DNA of 64,000 nucleotides from Culex pipiens pallens. Lineage: Eukaryota > Arthropoda > Insecta > Diptera > Culicidae. The notes below the pieces were generated by a model, which was given only the letters and a program-made list of their open reading frames with translations, was not told the DNA's origin and ran no database searches. This document shows positions 1 through 9,732 of the stretch, piece after piece. The position numbers and the translations under genes were made by a program. The first letter of the stretch is position 1; each line of letters begins with the position of its first letter. The stretch covers positions 33,197,692-33,261,691 of the forward strand of contig NC_068937.1 in NCBI RefSeq assembly GCF_016801865.2, written 5' to 3'.

Positions 1-10
1 TATCTGTACA

Positions 11-172
11 TTCCCATCCATAAACCACGTGGACCCTTTGGGGGGGAGGGGGGTATGGCGATTGTCCACGATCCATTCAAAAAAGTTTTTTTTTTAATGA
101 ACAATTGTCCACGAGGGGGGGGGGGGTAACAGATGCCCAACAAAGTGTCCACGTGGTTTATGGATGGTCCCT
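11..172. mobile_element. MITE with CCACGTGG-containing terminal inverted repeats
   Basis: The left end (CCATCCATAAACCACGTGGA, 14-33) is matched in inverse at the right end (TCCACGTGGTTTATGGATGG, 148-167). The interior is G-rich and repeats the motif AATTGTCCACGA. Relatives lie at about 9845-9872 (right end only), 13350-13490 (degenerate) and 48629-48784. No coding capacity is seen. This is a short non-autonomous DNA element; its superfamily cannot be decided because no clear target duplication is visible. Confidence 0.6.
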
Positions 173-355
173 AGACTAAATATGCCATTTTGCATCATAA
201 TTTTGTCCATATAAATCTTTATACAATTTTGGCAGCAGTTCATTAACAAATGCTATCAAAATATTCAAATCCTGGCACCACGTAAACAAACTTCACTTTT
301 AACTGTTTGTTGTTCTCCGGGAAAAAGAAAAACAGAAATATTTTATATACATTAA

Positions 356-651
356 GGCCGTTGCAAATATTTTTTGAAGTTTATGTCCCTCACCTCTGAC
401 CAAAGTCGAGGGGGGAGGGGGGTGGGGACAAAAAAATAAAAAAGTTTAAAAATTAAATATGCGAGCCATGGTTTTAACATTTCAATGAAAAAGGAGTTTA
501 AAAATGCATTATACATTTTATCTAAGTATTGACGAAAATTTTATTTTCTGCGAAAAAAAAGTTTTTGCGGTGCAGTGCATTGGAATTTCACAAAAATTCA
601 AAATATTTTTAATCCAGTCAAAACATGCTAAATATGATAATCAATACAGAA
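356..651 (+). mobile_element. Degenerate MITE-B copy, left end
   Basis: It starts with GGCCGTTGCAAATATTTTTT followed by AAGTTTATGTCCCTC, the same terminus as the complete copy at 1407-1737, and continues with a G-rich tract. The interior stretch TATTGACGAAAATTTTATTT and what follows also resembles the copy at 6650-6960. The right terminus is missing, probably displaced by the foldback arm that begins near 652. Confidence 0.5.
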
Positions 652-1083
652 ATAGTAGTTTATGGAACAAGTTGCAAAAAGATTATTTTTTCAGCACGAG
701 TCGTACATTTATCCAACGAGGTTCACCGAGTTGGATAAATACGAAGAGTGCTGAAAAAATCAAGTTTTTCAACGAGTTCCATACAACTTTTTTTGAAATT
801 CCGAAAAACACCCATTGAGTGAAATTTTAAGTCAAATTTTCATGTATTTTGTCAATAAATCGTTTAATACAAATAAAATGTTGAAAAGTGTTATTTTTCG
901 AAACAAGTGCTGAAAAGTTCAACTTTTCAGCACCCATTTGAGTGCTGAAAAGTAGAACTTTTCAGCATTTATTTTGAAAAGTGTTGCTATTCGATTCTGT
1001 TATTTTTGGTACAGAAAAGTAGGCTATTTCGTCGTTCAAGAATGACAGGAAAAGTGAGTAGTTTCACGACGGAATTGCCAAAA
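652..1083 (+). repeat. Left arm of a ~430-bp inverted repeat
   Basis: This stretch is found again in reverse complement at 1911-2335 with high similarity, including an internal short palindrome built on the motif AGTGCTGAAAAGT. The two arms flank about 830 bp. They may be two insertions of one element in opposite orientation or one large foldback element. Reading frames inside both arms give similar peptides only because the DNA is duplicated; I see no gene. Confidence 0.7.
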
Positions 1084-1406
1084 AAATATTTTAGGTGTGT
1101 TTTTAATTGATTTAACTTTTATTTTCATTAAAATTGTTGCCCCCTATTTTTCGGACAAATTTTAAAAAGGGGGGGGCCTAAACTGAAAATCAAATAAAAT
1201 AATTTGAAATAATATTAAACTCTTTGACTCAGTAAAAGTTCTTTCTCAAAATAGTTGTTTGAGAAACAACCTGTTAAATAAAATTGAAAAACTAACAAAA
1301 ATATTACTGAAACAAAAAAAAAGGAATGAAAAAGCTCGACTTTTGTTTTCAACATAATTAAATTCCTTGAAATAATTTTGAATTTGAATGATTTTTTTTC
1401 TTATTA

Positions 1407-1737
1407 GGCCGTTGCAAATATTTTTTGAAGTTTATGTCCCTCGGCTCTGATCAAAGTCGAGGGGGGGGGGGGGGAATAAAAAATTGAAATTACAAGCTTA
1501 GGTTACAACATTTGGATGAAAAAAGTGTTTTAAAATAAAAAATGTTTTCAAAGGAGTTCAAACATGCTGAATATGAATAAACGTGAGAAATTGCATTTTA
1601 ACTGGTTTTCAGTTTATTTTCATTAAAATTTTGAAGTTTTTCGAAAAAAATATTTTTTTGCCCCCTGATTAATCAGGCCAACTTTGAAGAGGGGAGGGGG
1701 GGGCGACATAAACTTTAAAAAAATATTTGCAACGGCC
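1407..1737. mobile_element. Complete MITE-B, PIF/Harbinger-like (TTA target duplication)
   Basis: The termini are GGCCGTTGCAAATATTTTTT at the left and its near-perfect inverse ending GCAACGGCC at the right; inverted similarity extends for about 34 bp. The element is 331 bp and flanked on both sides by TTA (1404-1406 and 1738-1740). A 3-bp TTA duplication with GG-starting termini fits the PIF/Harbinger superfamily. The interior has no coding potential. Further copies or remnants lie at 356, 2812, ~6330-6527 and ~6650-6960. Confidence 0.7.
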
Positions 1738-1910
1738 TTATTGATTTGATAGAATGAAAAATTTTCACAAATATTTCTAAAGCATGAATTTGACCTTTTT
1801 ACACGAATCCCATTTTTTCTTGGTCATAATGAAAATAAAAACAATAGCATTCAATTTCTATTTCCCTTGTAGGGGTAATTTTTCTGGAAATTCAAAAAAC
1901 ATTTTTTGCA

Positions 1911-2335
1911 ATTCCGTCGTGAAACTACTTACTTTTCCTGTCATTCTTGAACGACGAAATAGCCTACTTTTCTGAACCAAAAATAACAGAATCGAATAGC
2001 AACACTTTTCAAAATAAGTGCTGAAAAGTTCTACTTTTCAGCACTCAAATGGGTGCTTAAAAGTTGAACTTTTCAGCACTTGTTTCGAAAAGTAACACTT
2101 TTCAACATTTTTTTTTGATTTAAACGATTTATTGACAAAATACATGAAAATTTGACATAAAATTTCACTCAGTGTGTGTTTTTTGGAATTGCAAAAAATT
2201 TGTATGGAACTCGTTGCAAAACTTGATTTTTTCAGCACTCTTCGTATTTATCCAACTCGGTGAACCTCGTTGGATAAATGTACGACTCGTGCTGAAAAAA
2301 ACCTTTTTTTGCAACTTGTTGCATAAACTACTATT
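1911..2335 (-). repeat. Right arm of the ~430-bp inverted repeat
   Basis: Reverse complement of 652-1083, with scattered substitutions and small indels. The shared core includes the palindromic pair around ACTTTTCAGCACT and a stretch around TTTATCCAAC in both orientations. See the left arm for interpretation. Confidence 0.7.
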
Positions 2336-2654
2336 CTGAAGTTTTTCAAAAAGTCCAGTAAACAAAATTTGAAACCGCCAAAACAAAAACAAAAAGTGAA
2401 AATTCTGTTCACTGGGCCATTTTTCAAAAATTAAGAATTGTTTTATTTGATTTAAACACAAAAGTGGTAAATGCATTTGTAAGTTTTAGGAAGTTTTCAA
2501 GTAAGTTTTTTTTTGTCCCATCGGAACTTGCAGAATAATTTGAGTGGGATATTTTAACGGTTATGGGACGATTCTGCCCTATATAAAAAAAAACTTAAAA
2601 CAAACAGAATGAGACGGTTTGCCCGAAACAAAAAGGTTGAAGGCAACAATTTTA

Positions 2655-2748
2655 TTGAAATATTGTCGCTTGTGCGCAATCTTGTGACACGACCTGTATT
2701 TTTACAGCAGACGTGTCACAAGATAGCACACAAGCGACGATATATCAA
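2655..2748. repeat. Short near-perfect palindrome (hairpin)
   Basis: Arms of about 40 bp contain TATTGTCGCTTGTGCGCAAT on the left and their inverse (AAGATAGCACACAAGCGACG) on the right, with a loop of roughly 15 bp. The structure would fold as a long RNA stem. It may be a very small foldback element or a small-RNA precursor; nothing in the sequence decides this. Confidence 0.55.
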
Positions 2749-2811
2749 AACTGTCCCAGAATTCAGGTTTTTTTCATAGCAGAATTCAGGTTTTATAAGC
2801 AATTAATATTA

Positions 2812-3018
2812 GGCTGCTTTTTTCAAGTTTATGTCCCTCGGCTCTTACATGGCAATTAAATGAAGATTCAATAGATTTTTAAAAGAGTTCAAAACGTTTA
2901 AATTTTATCATCAACGCGAGAAATGCATTTAAGATGGTTTTTTATGACTTTTATTTCCATGAACTCAAAGTTTATTTTGAAAAAAAAACTTAAATTTTGA
3001 AAGATATTTGCAACGGTC
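2812..3018. mobile_element. Degenerate MITE-B copy
   Basis: The left end AGTTTATGTCCCTCGGCTCT and the right end GATATTTGCAACGGTC match the MITE-B termini, though both have drifted (GGCTGC for GGCCGTTGC on the left). TTA and TAA trinucleotides flank the ends. The interior is shorter than in the complete copy at 1407-1737. Confidence 0.45.
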
Positions 3019-3356
3019 TAAGGCCAAATGTTATTGAGGCTTTAACTTTTTAGTTTTCACTGCGAGCGTTTCATTTGAATTCGAGGAACGGACTAAATTG
3101 CTGCAACAACTCACGGCAAAGGGCCCCTCTCTGCTATAATTGAGCGATTGAATCGTCGTCGTCGTCGTCGTCCACGCCGGCCGTTTGCGGTACAATAATT
3201 GTCGTCAATTGCTGGAAAATTGCAAATTTCCATAAGAAGTATTGCCTGATATGTGTGTTACACATACATAGAGACGATTTACCGCGAATTTGAAATTGCA
3301 GGGGGCACTTAGGTTCTGACGTTTTACGTACCCTTGCGAGAGTGCTATTCGACGAA

Positions 3357-3916
3357 ATGACGAATTCGAGTGACGGGGACGATCGCGTGTCGATTTGCGA
3401 GAAATCAGGTAAAATGTGTTGGAATTTTGGTCTTTTTTGTAATTTTTATCATTGTTGTCCTTTTTTGTCATTTTTGTCATTTTTGTCATTTTTGTCATTT
3501 TTGTCATTTTTGTCATTTTTGTCATTTTTGTCATTTTTGTCATTTTTGTCATTTTTGTCATTTTTGTCATTTTTGTCATTTTTGTCATTTTTGTCATTTT
3601 TGTCACGTTATTGTTATATTATTGAGTTGTTTTATTATTTTTGAATGAAATAGTTTCTCAAATCCTCAATACTGCTCGTTTCATGCGGCAATCCAAACGA
3701 CGCAAGAACCTGATCCAAGGAATTAAATTATGCAAATGCTGGTTGATTTTCATACAAACACACACACAAACTCCAGTCCCATTCCGATCGACATGTGGCT
3801 CTCGTCGTCGTCGTTTTGAGAGGTGCTTTTTAGGAGCAAATGTACGCCACACCACCTCGCCGAGCAGCTCGACACGACTACGTCAGCAGTTTGGCAAAAT
3901 AAAAGAGATTGTTTGA
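3357..3916 (+). CDS. Candidate small two-exon gene, unknown function
   Basis: I do not recognise the product. Exon 1 (3357-3408) starts at an ATG in good context (CGAA before ATG) and reads MTNSSDGDDRVSICEKS plus one base, followed by a GTAAAA donor. A 245-bp intron ends TGAAATAG at 3653, and exon 2 (3654-3916) continues in matching phase as VSQILNTARFMRQSKRRKNL before a less protein-like, arginine-rich tail ending in TGA. The intron contains the 9-bp tandem array at 3461-3605. The exons are richer in GC and CG than the surroundings. The acceptor is weak, and the C-terminal part may be non-coding or end at a donor I cannot see. It may be the 5' part of a longer gene or a chance join. Confidence 0.3.
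3461..3605 (+). repeat. 9-bp tandem array (TTTTTGTCA)n
   Basis: About 16 nearly perfect copies of TTTTTGTCA. It gives open frames in several phases on both strands (e.g. repeated MTK on the minus strand), which are by-products of the repeat length being a multiple of three and not proteins. It sits inside the proposed intron of the candidate gene at 3357-3916. Confidence 0.95.
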
Positions 3917-4440
3917 AGGCTACTTCTAGCGCCGCCACAACAGTCACGGTACGGTTTTAAATATTTTGCTCTGAACATTTTAATTTGTCTAGATTTCCTT
4001 GAATTTTGCTTTTTTAACAATTCTCAGAATTGCTTTGTTTTATTTTACTTGATTATAAAACTGTTTATCAAAAAATTATTTCCACATAAAATTCTCATTG
4101 TACCTAGTTAGGTCAAACTTACTGCAAAATGCGTTTTACTTCATAGTATTTACACGATCGGCAATCGACGCCAAACGCAAACACACAAGCCCCAGGATCG
4201 TTTGGCCATTATTCTCGCGTGCTTGGAATTTACAAACGCCGATTGGCGCGGTGGCGGCGTCGCGCAGTTTTGTTTACGCAAATGTGCGAGATTTCGGCTG
4301 TTTTCGTCGTTTATTGTTGTTGGGAGGAGCGTGTGCGCGCGCGCGTTTTTCAGAACTGCGTGTGAAATTCCACGCCGATCGACCGAGCCGGACTTTTGCG
4401 GATATTATATTGGACATATCCGGGATGATAATTTAATTTC
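3917..4440. other. Non-coding; CG-rich block at 4150-4410
   Basis: No gene is supported. The block at about 4150-4410 is notably rich in CG dinucleotides (including a CGCGCGCG run near 4335) compared with the AT-rich flanks and contains no recognised repeat. It could be 5' UTR or promoter DNA of an unseen gene. The open frames across it lack protein-like composition. Confidence 0.3.
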
Positions 4441-4689
4441 GAGGTGTTGTTTTTATTTTTGTGTCATACGATGTTCTTAGCTCAGAGATATTTTTAAAAT
4501 CGAAATAATACAATGTGTTTCAGATTGGAAGAAAATACGAAATAAAAATATAAATTTCCAAATTAAAGGATTAAAGGAGTTCCACTCTTCGTGTAACTTG
4601 TGGTTAAAATTGAAAACCATCAAGTGCTCTAAACACTGCTCTGTCCCTATTAGACTGCAAAAGGGGCAAAAACGGGTGAAAAAACGGAT

Positions 4690-4955
4690 CTTTTGATGCC
4701 GTCAGTTTCTGCATGCCAAAAGTATCATTTTTAATGTAAAAAATTACGAGGAATCGATTGGTGGTACTCTCATTAGCGGCAAATGACGGGAAGTGGTCCA
4801 TTTTACCCCATTTTGCCATTTTTAGGGTGTTTTTCTCGAATATCTTCAACTGCCGTAGTTTGCCGCACTTCTAAAGTATCTTATTTTATGTAAAAATTCA
4901 CGAGAAATCGATTGGTGATGCTCTCAATAGCGGCAAATGACGGCAAGGGCCCATT
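4690..4955. repeat. Two-unit ~150-bp direct repeat
   Basis: The stretch around AATCGATTGGTGGTACTCTC (4752-4771) recurs around AATCGATTGGTGATGCTCTC (4903-4922), each followed by AGCGGCAAATGACGG and preceded by related sequence. The unit is about 150 bp and diverged. No coding function is seen. Confidence 0.55.
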
Positions 4956-5299
4956 TTGTACCAATTACCTCTTATTTGGGCTTGTTAATAAAATTACAAT
5001 GTACAGCACCGCAAAAACTTTTTTTTGCACGCAAAATTATATTCTCGTCAATACTTAGAAATTTTGGAAATTAATTATTGCAAAACAACTGGACATATAA
5101 TGCATTTTAAATTATTTATTTTTTTCATTCAAATGTTGACACCGTGGCCTGTGAATTATTTTTTTAAACTTTTTATTTTGTACAAATCTATGCTCAAAAT
5201 CAAAATAAAAAAATTTAAATGTTTTGAAACTGAATCCTAATCCCATAAATTGGCATTGATTAACGTCTATTTGCAATTTTTATTCGAAATTTCCCCATG

Positions 5300-6113
5300 A
5301 AAATGTTTTGGTTCGCAAAGCGCCTTCAGTTCGGAACTGTCAAAGTGGAACCAATTTACTGTTCGCCAAAAGGGCCAAGTATTGTAATCGATCATTACAT
5401 ATACATCGATTTTTTTTGGCAAGAATTAAAAATCGGTGAAATCGTAGCTTGAAGAATTGAAGTTAACAAATCTTAGGAAGGTAGAAAACGAAATCGACAT
5501 TTATTTTGAAAAACTGTGGAAGTGGAAGTTGTTCATAAATGTTAATAGTCTTTTTGGTCGTAAGTCCATTTTGATTACATTCGAATGGTTGGTACTGCGG
5601 CCTCCTTCCGGTAAAATACGTGTTCTTTAGTATTAGGTTTTACAACGTGACGTCACGAGCGCACACGCACACACATTTTCAATGAGACACACGCGAAAAA
5701 AATGTAAACAGTGCAGCTAAGCTGTTAAATTTCTAACCTAAAAATTGAGTCGGCGTAAAACCTAATTACAGATAGTGTATTAGTATTGAAGATAGGCACA
5801 GTATATCCTGAAATTCTTGTTCAGTTTAATTCAGCACTTCCAATGCATTTTTTCGTCACGTGGAAGCTTTTCTATGGCCTTCCAACTTTTGGCGCACGCT
5901 TAAAAATCGCGAAACACTTGATTTTAAAGCAAAATGTATAATTTTAATATTCCCAAAATGTTTTAAAACAAATCACTACAGCATTCAAAAAATATGTCAC
6001 GCTTGAGCTCGAACAAAGCTGTATATTTTGTTTATGTTTACAGCTGTGGTGTAGCTGTTGTAGTGTGAATCATTCGGAAATCACGTCACGCATTCTGTCT
6101 TTTCAGCACCCAG
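5300..6113 (-). mobile_element. Diverged hAT-like MITE, interrupted by another MITE
   Basis: In reverse complement this matches the 670-bp element at 47034-47703. Shared landmarks are the terminal CTTTTCAGCACCCAG (ends 6113), ACAGCTGTGGTGTAGCTGTT, TTTCGTCACGTGGAAGC and TGGTTCGCAAAGCGCC. The far end near 5300 has lost the CTGGGTGC terminus. A 127-bp element at 5636-5762 is inserted in it. Confidence 0.55.
5636..5762. mobile_element. Nested small MITE (GGTTTTAC termini)
   Basis: The termini GGTTTTAC and GTAAAACC are perfect inverses, flanked by TTA on the left and TAA on the right, consistent with a TA duplication (Tc1/mariner-like). The interior contains ACGTGACGTCACG and CA-rich DNA. It interrupts the diverged hAT-like copy spanning 5300-6113, as judged against the uninterrupted relative at 47034-47703. 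Confidence 0.5.
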
Positions 6114-6329
6114 TATTGAGCCATTGAAGAAGAGTAACAAAAGAATTATTTTATATTAATTTTTTGACATTGAAAGTCCGCCATTTCAAAATAGAGTACT
6201 ATTTGAGTAATAACGAAAAACAATCATCAATTTCACATCAAAATTATAAGGATTATAGGAAATTTTCTCAACTTTTGAAAACAGGACAAAAACAAGCTTA
6301 AAACAGGAATTTCAAGGTACACTTTTACT

Positions 6330-6527
6330 TGACAAAAATATTGATATATTATACAGCAGGTTTGCAATAATTAGTTTTCAAAAATTCTAAGTTTTAATTT
6401 TTTTATAGAAAAAACCATTTGCGGCACTGTACAACAAAAAATCACAAAAAAAATCAAATTATTTTCGAATTGAAAAAGATATTAAATTTAGGGGGAACAC
6501 ATACTTTAAAAAGTATTTGCAACAGCC
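6330..6527. mobile_element. MITE-B remnant, right end
   Basis: It ends with AAGTATTTGCAACAGCC followed by TTA, as in MITE-B. The interior TTGCGGCACTGTACAACAAA resembles the inner part of the copy at 6650-6960. The left terminus is not recognisable. Confidence 0.4.
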
Positions 6528-6649
6528 TTAAAAAATACACTCAAAAATAATTAACAAGTTACCGGGAAACAGCAGATAGGTATAAGATAAAGAAGGAGGT
6601 TGTGAAACAAAAACTAAACAGCAAAACACATATAGAAATACATACTAAA

Positions 6650-6960
6650 AATTAATGGAGCAAAACGTAGAAAAAGAAAAGAACTGTTTATTTCTTTAAA
6701 CATGAATGGACTACATTTGGATGAAAAAAGTGTAACAAAATGCATTTTACACGCGTCTAGTTGCTTTACAATCATTAGTTTTCAAAATATCGAGATATTG
6801 ACGGAATTTTTTTTCGCGAAAAAAAAACTTTTTCTGGGACCGTACACTGGAATTCCATGAAAATTTAAAATGTTTTTTTTTTATTATTCAGGCCGACTTT
6901 GAAGGGAGGGGGGAGGGGGGGTGCAGGCGACATAAACTTTGAAAAATATTTGCAGCGGCC
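6650..6960. mobile_element. MITE-B copy, left end degraded
   Basis: The right terminus CGACATAAACTTTG...TTTGCAGCGGCC matches MITE-B, preceded by the usual G-rich tract, and the interior CATTTGGATGAAAAAAGTGT is shared with the complete copy. It is followed by TAA. Confidence 0.5.
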
Positions 6961-6989
6961 TAAGAAAAAATAAAACAAATTGTTCGTGA

Positions 6990-7065
6990 TTTGATTATCC
7001 GAAGTCCCATACAAACCTTCGGATAATCGAAACTTCGGATAATCGAGGCTTCGGATAATCGAGTC
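6990..7065. repeat. TTCGGATAATCGA short tandem/inverted repeat
   Basis: CTTCGGATAATCGA occurs three times in tandem at about 7017-7061, preceded by an inverse copy (GATTATCCGAAG). It is followed by GTCTGGACTGTATT. A single-copy relative with the same trailing sequence lies at 49610-49670, so this is a dispersed short repeat. Confidence 0.6.
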
Positions 7066-8410
7066 TGGACTGTATTTGAATAATAAAAAAACCTGGGATG
7101 GGATAAACAAAGAGAAAAAAAACCTATTGTCAAACTAAACCACTTTCAACATGGCCGCTTCTGTCAACCTAAACCAGTCCTTTCTTATGAGGAGAAAATG
7201 AGAAGTATTGTAATTTGAGCTGAAAAAAATAAATCAATTTCACAAATAATTGTAAACTGCACTAATAGATTGATTAAAATATTTTCAATTGAAAGGCTTT
7301 TATTTCTATCGTACACCGAATGTTGACTTATCATTTTCATTTGAAAAAAAAAATACATTTCATGAACTGACTATTCTTTTGCCCATTTGTTTTTTTTTTT
7401 TTTTTTTTGCGCGTTACATAGAAATGTCATCTGGATTGAACAATATTAAACCTGTGCTTCCCATGAAATTAAAATGTGGCGTGAAGAAACAACATCGTAG
7501 AACTGAATTAAAAAAGCAAAAATAATGGCCACAATTTAGCCTTTTCCATTTTTTCGCTTTTTTTTATTTCAACACATTGCCACAAATTGAAAAACAAACT
7601 TTTTTGCTCTTTGAAGTGAATGAATTGGTACAAATTTGAATTTTTACCAGCCATTTCTTTCGATTCTGACACCTTAGGGCGTGCGACCTATGGAATGTTA
7701 ACTTTCTTTAAAGTTGAGTAAAAACTGCCGTTGAATTCGACGTGCTCCTCTTTGGGGAACTGGGAAAGATTTATTAACTTTCTTTGCGTAACGGGACAAC
7801 GACAGGAGCAGATCTGAGAAAAAAAAATCTCACCTCCCATTTAATGACTTGCAGGCTCTTTAGGACTTTTTTTAGATTGAAGTAAGAAAACGCATTCAAA
7901 TCGTATTGCATTTTTCACATCCAAATGAAAATTAAAAATCTTTCATAAAAAAAAACACATTAAAAATTGAAGAAGTGAACATTTTTTGACTCATCTTTGA
8001 TTTGCCAACCATTTCAAGTAATTTGTATCCTGCAGCTCCTTATGAACGGATCCACCGTAAAACGATGGAACATAAACTCAGGATTCTCCACCCACGCAAA
8101 TTTTAACAACCAAATTCAAAAAAAAAAAATCTGCGAGGAAAAACTAAACAACACTTCAGCCAAAGAAAAAGTCATCCGCATGCTTGAGCACTGAGTTGAA
8201 AAACATCATCAAGAAAATTTGAATTGTCAAGCTATCTGAATCACAGATTGCTTGATATTTGTTCTCGAACACGAATTTTCTTGCAAAAAAACAGAAGAAG
8301 AATACAAACATAAACACTCAAAAAGAAGACTCTATCCAGCCGTCCCGTCCCAGTAAAAAACTTTTCTTTTCACACACACAATTTTGGTCGCCGACCGTAC
8401 GCCACCTAAT
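7066..8410. other. No gene seen; AT-rich DNA
   Basis: This stretch has a T-run at about 7390-7408 and scattered A-runs. Open frames are short and have no protein-like composition. I see no repeat with confident boundaries. Confidence 0.4.
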
Positions 8411-8412
8411 AG

Positions 8413-8530
8413 AGTTATCTAAGCCCGAGCTCACGCACACTAGCACCCCATTTGTTTTGCTGGAGGGTACAAAATTTAACCTCAATCTTTTTCGTGTACG
8501 TACACGCAATACATGCGCACGTAGATAACT
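8413..8530. mobile_element. Small TA-flanked MITE (GAGTTATCT termini)
   Basis: GAGTTATCTA at the left and TAGATAACTC at the right are inverses, and both ends are flanked by TA. The interior is rich in ACGTACACGC-type sequence. The arrangement suits a Tc1/mariner-type non-autonomous element of about 118 bp. Confidence 0.55.
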
Positions 8531-8579
8531 CTATTTCCAATTTTACCCAAAAAAAATCCCTTTGACAGCTATAGCTATA

Positions 8580-8817
8580 CACTCAAACCCCGATGGTTTG
8601 ACACCAACTGTTGTCAAACGAACGGGGTCACTTTTTAGTTTGACTCCCCTTTTACACGGTGTTCACACACACTACCAAACTTTTGTTTTGATAGTGTGCG
8701 TAAACACCGTGTAAAAAGTGACAGTTCGTCACTTTTTAGTTTGACTTTGACCAACCAACGGGGTACAAATTAAAAAAGTGTCAAACGAAAAAGTGACCAA
8801 CCACCGGGGGTTGAGTG
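8580..8817. mobile_element. Tc1/mariner-like MITE-C, copy 1
   Basis: Termini CACTCAAACCCCGATGGTTT and its inverse ending GGGGGTTGAGTG, flanked by TA on both sides (8578-8579 and 8818-8819). Subterminal repeats of GTCACTTTTTAGTTTGAC occur in the body. A second copy with about 90% similarity lies at 46336-46564. No transposase is encoded. Confidence 0.8.
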
Positions 8818-9096
8818 TAGTTTATATTGCTTCACGGCTTCGTGCTAGAAATCATTGAAGAAAAAATCCAGAAAATGAAATGAGTCGCACCGTCCCTCCG
8901 TCACGAGATATCGAAAAATGGACCAAAATTATCCCTTAAAGCAAAGTTTCACTGAAATCGAGGTCGAGGCTACTTATTTTCTGCGGAATAGTTCTAACAA
9001 AAACCAGCAACTCTGCCGCAAACACCAATTGTTCAGAAAATTTCTTCCCAAGATAAATACAATTTTTGTTTGGATAGCTGTCAAAATTGTATGACA

Positions 9097-9732
9097 TAGG
9101 GTAGAGTAGTCATCAATCAGACACGGGGAACAATGATAAAATGGCTCTCACAAGTCGTAGTTTCAACCAATCAGGCTCATATTTGAGGGAAAGGTGTGTC
9201 TACTAGATACACGTCTACCATATTAGTGGCTTTGGTTATGGACGCTCCCTTGAAAAGTAATTCATAAATGTTTGATTATGGGGTGTTAAAGTAAATTATG
9301 GACAAAAAATACTTTTTCGCTCGTAGGCTGCCATTTACACCAAAACTAATATTTCTTCAAATTTCTTTCGACGTTCCATAGGGATTAAGTTGGGCTACAA
9401 TGTCCTTTCATTAGATTTGGCCAAAATTTAGAATATACCCAGAATCCAGGGCTGTCTCATTGTTCCCCACTCTTTTCAGCAATGGAACAATACAAAAACA
9501 TGATGTTTTGCTAGAAAAATGTTGATTTTCGTAAAGTGTCTCATTGTTCCTGCCAAGTGCGTATACAATGAGACAGTTGAATAACTCTGGCTGTAGATGT
9601 CGGATCGATCTCATATTTTGGTCAATGTTGATAATGCAACTAAAAGCTCATTAAAACATGCTAATGAAAAAATTTGAAAAATCGTTGAAAGTTGAAAACC
9701 AAAAGTGTCTCATTGATGACTACCCTACCCTA
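9097..9732. mobile_element. ~636-bp TIR element inserted in an older repeat
   Basis: The left end TAGGGTAGAGTAGTCATCAA and the right end TTGATGACTACCCTACCCTA are inverted over about 28 bp. The interior repeats a GTCTCATTGTTCC motif. The flanks (CAAAATTGTATGACA before, TAATGACGCAAAATTGTTTA after) join up into the dispersed repeat also seen near 55660-55720, 62360-62420 and 63310-63370, so the element inserted into a copy of that repeat. No open frame of transposase size is present. Confidence 0.65.

Noticed and set aside
3205..3648. Open frames with repeated MTK (minus) or SFLSFL/HFCHFC (plus)
   Set aside because: They traverse the 9-bp tandem array; repeat length divisible by three keeps frames open.
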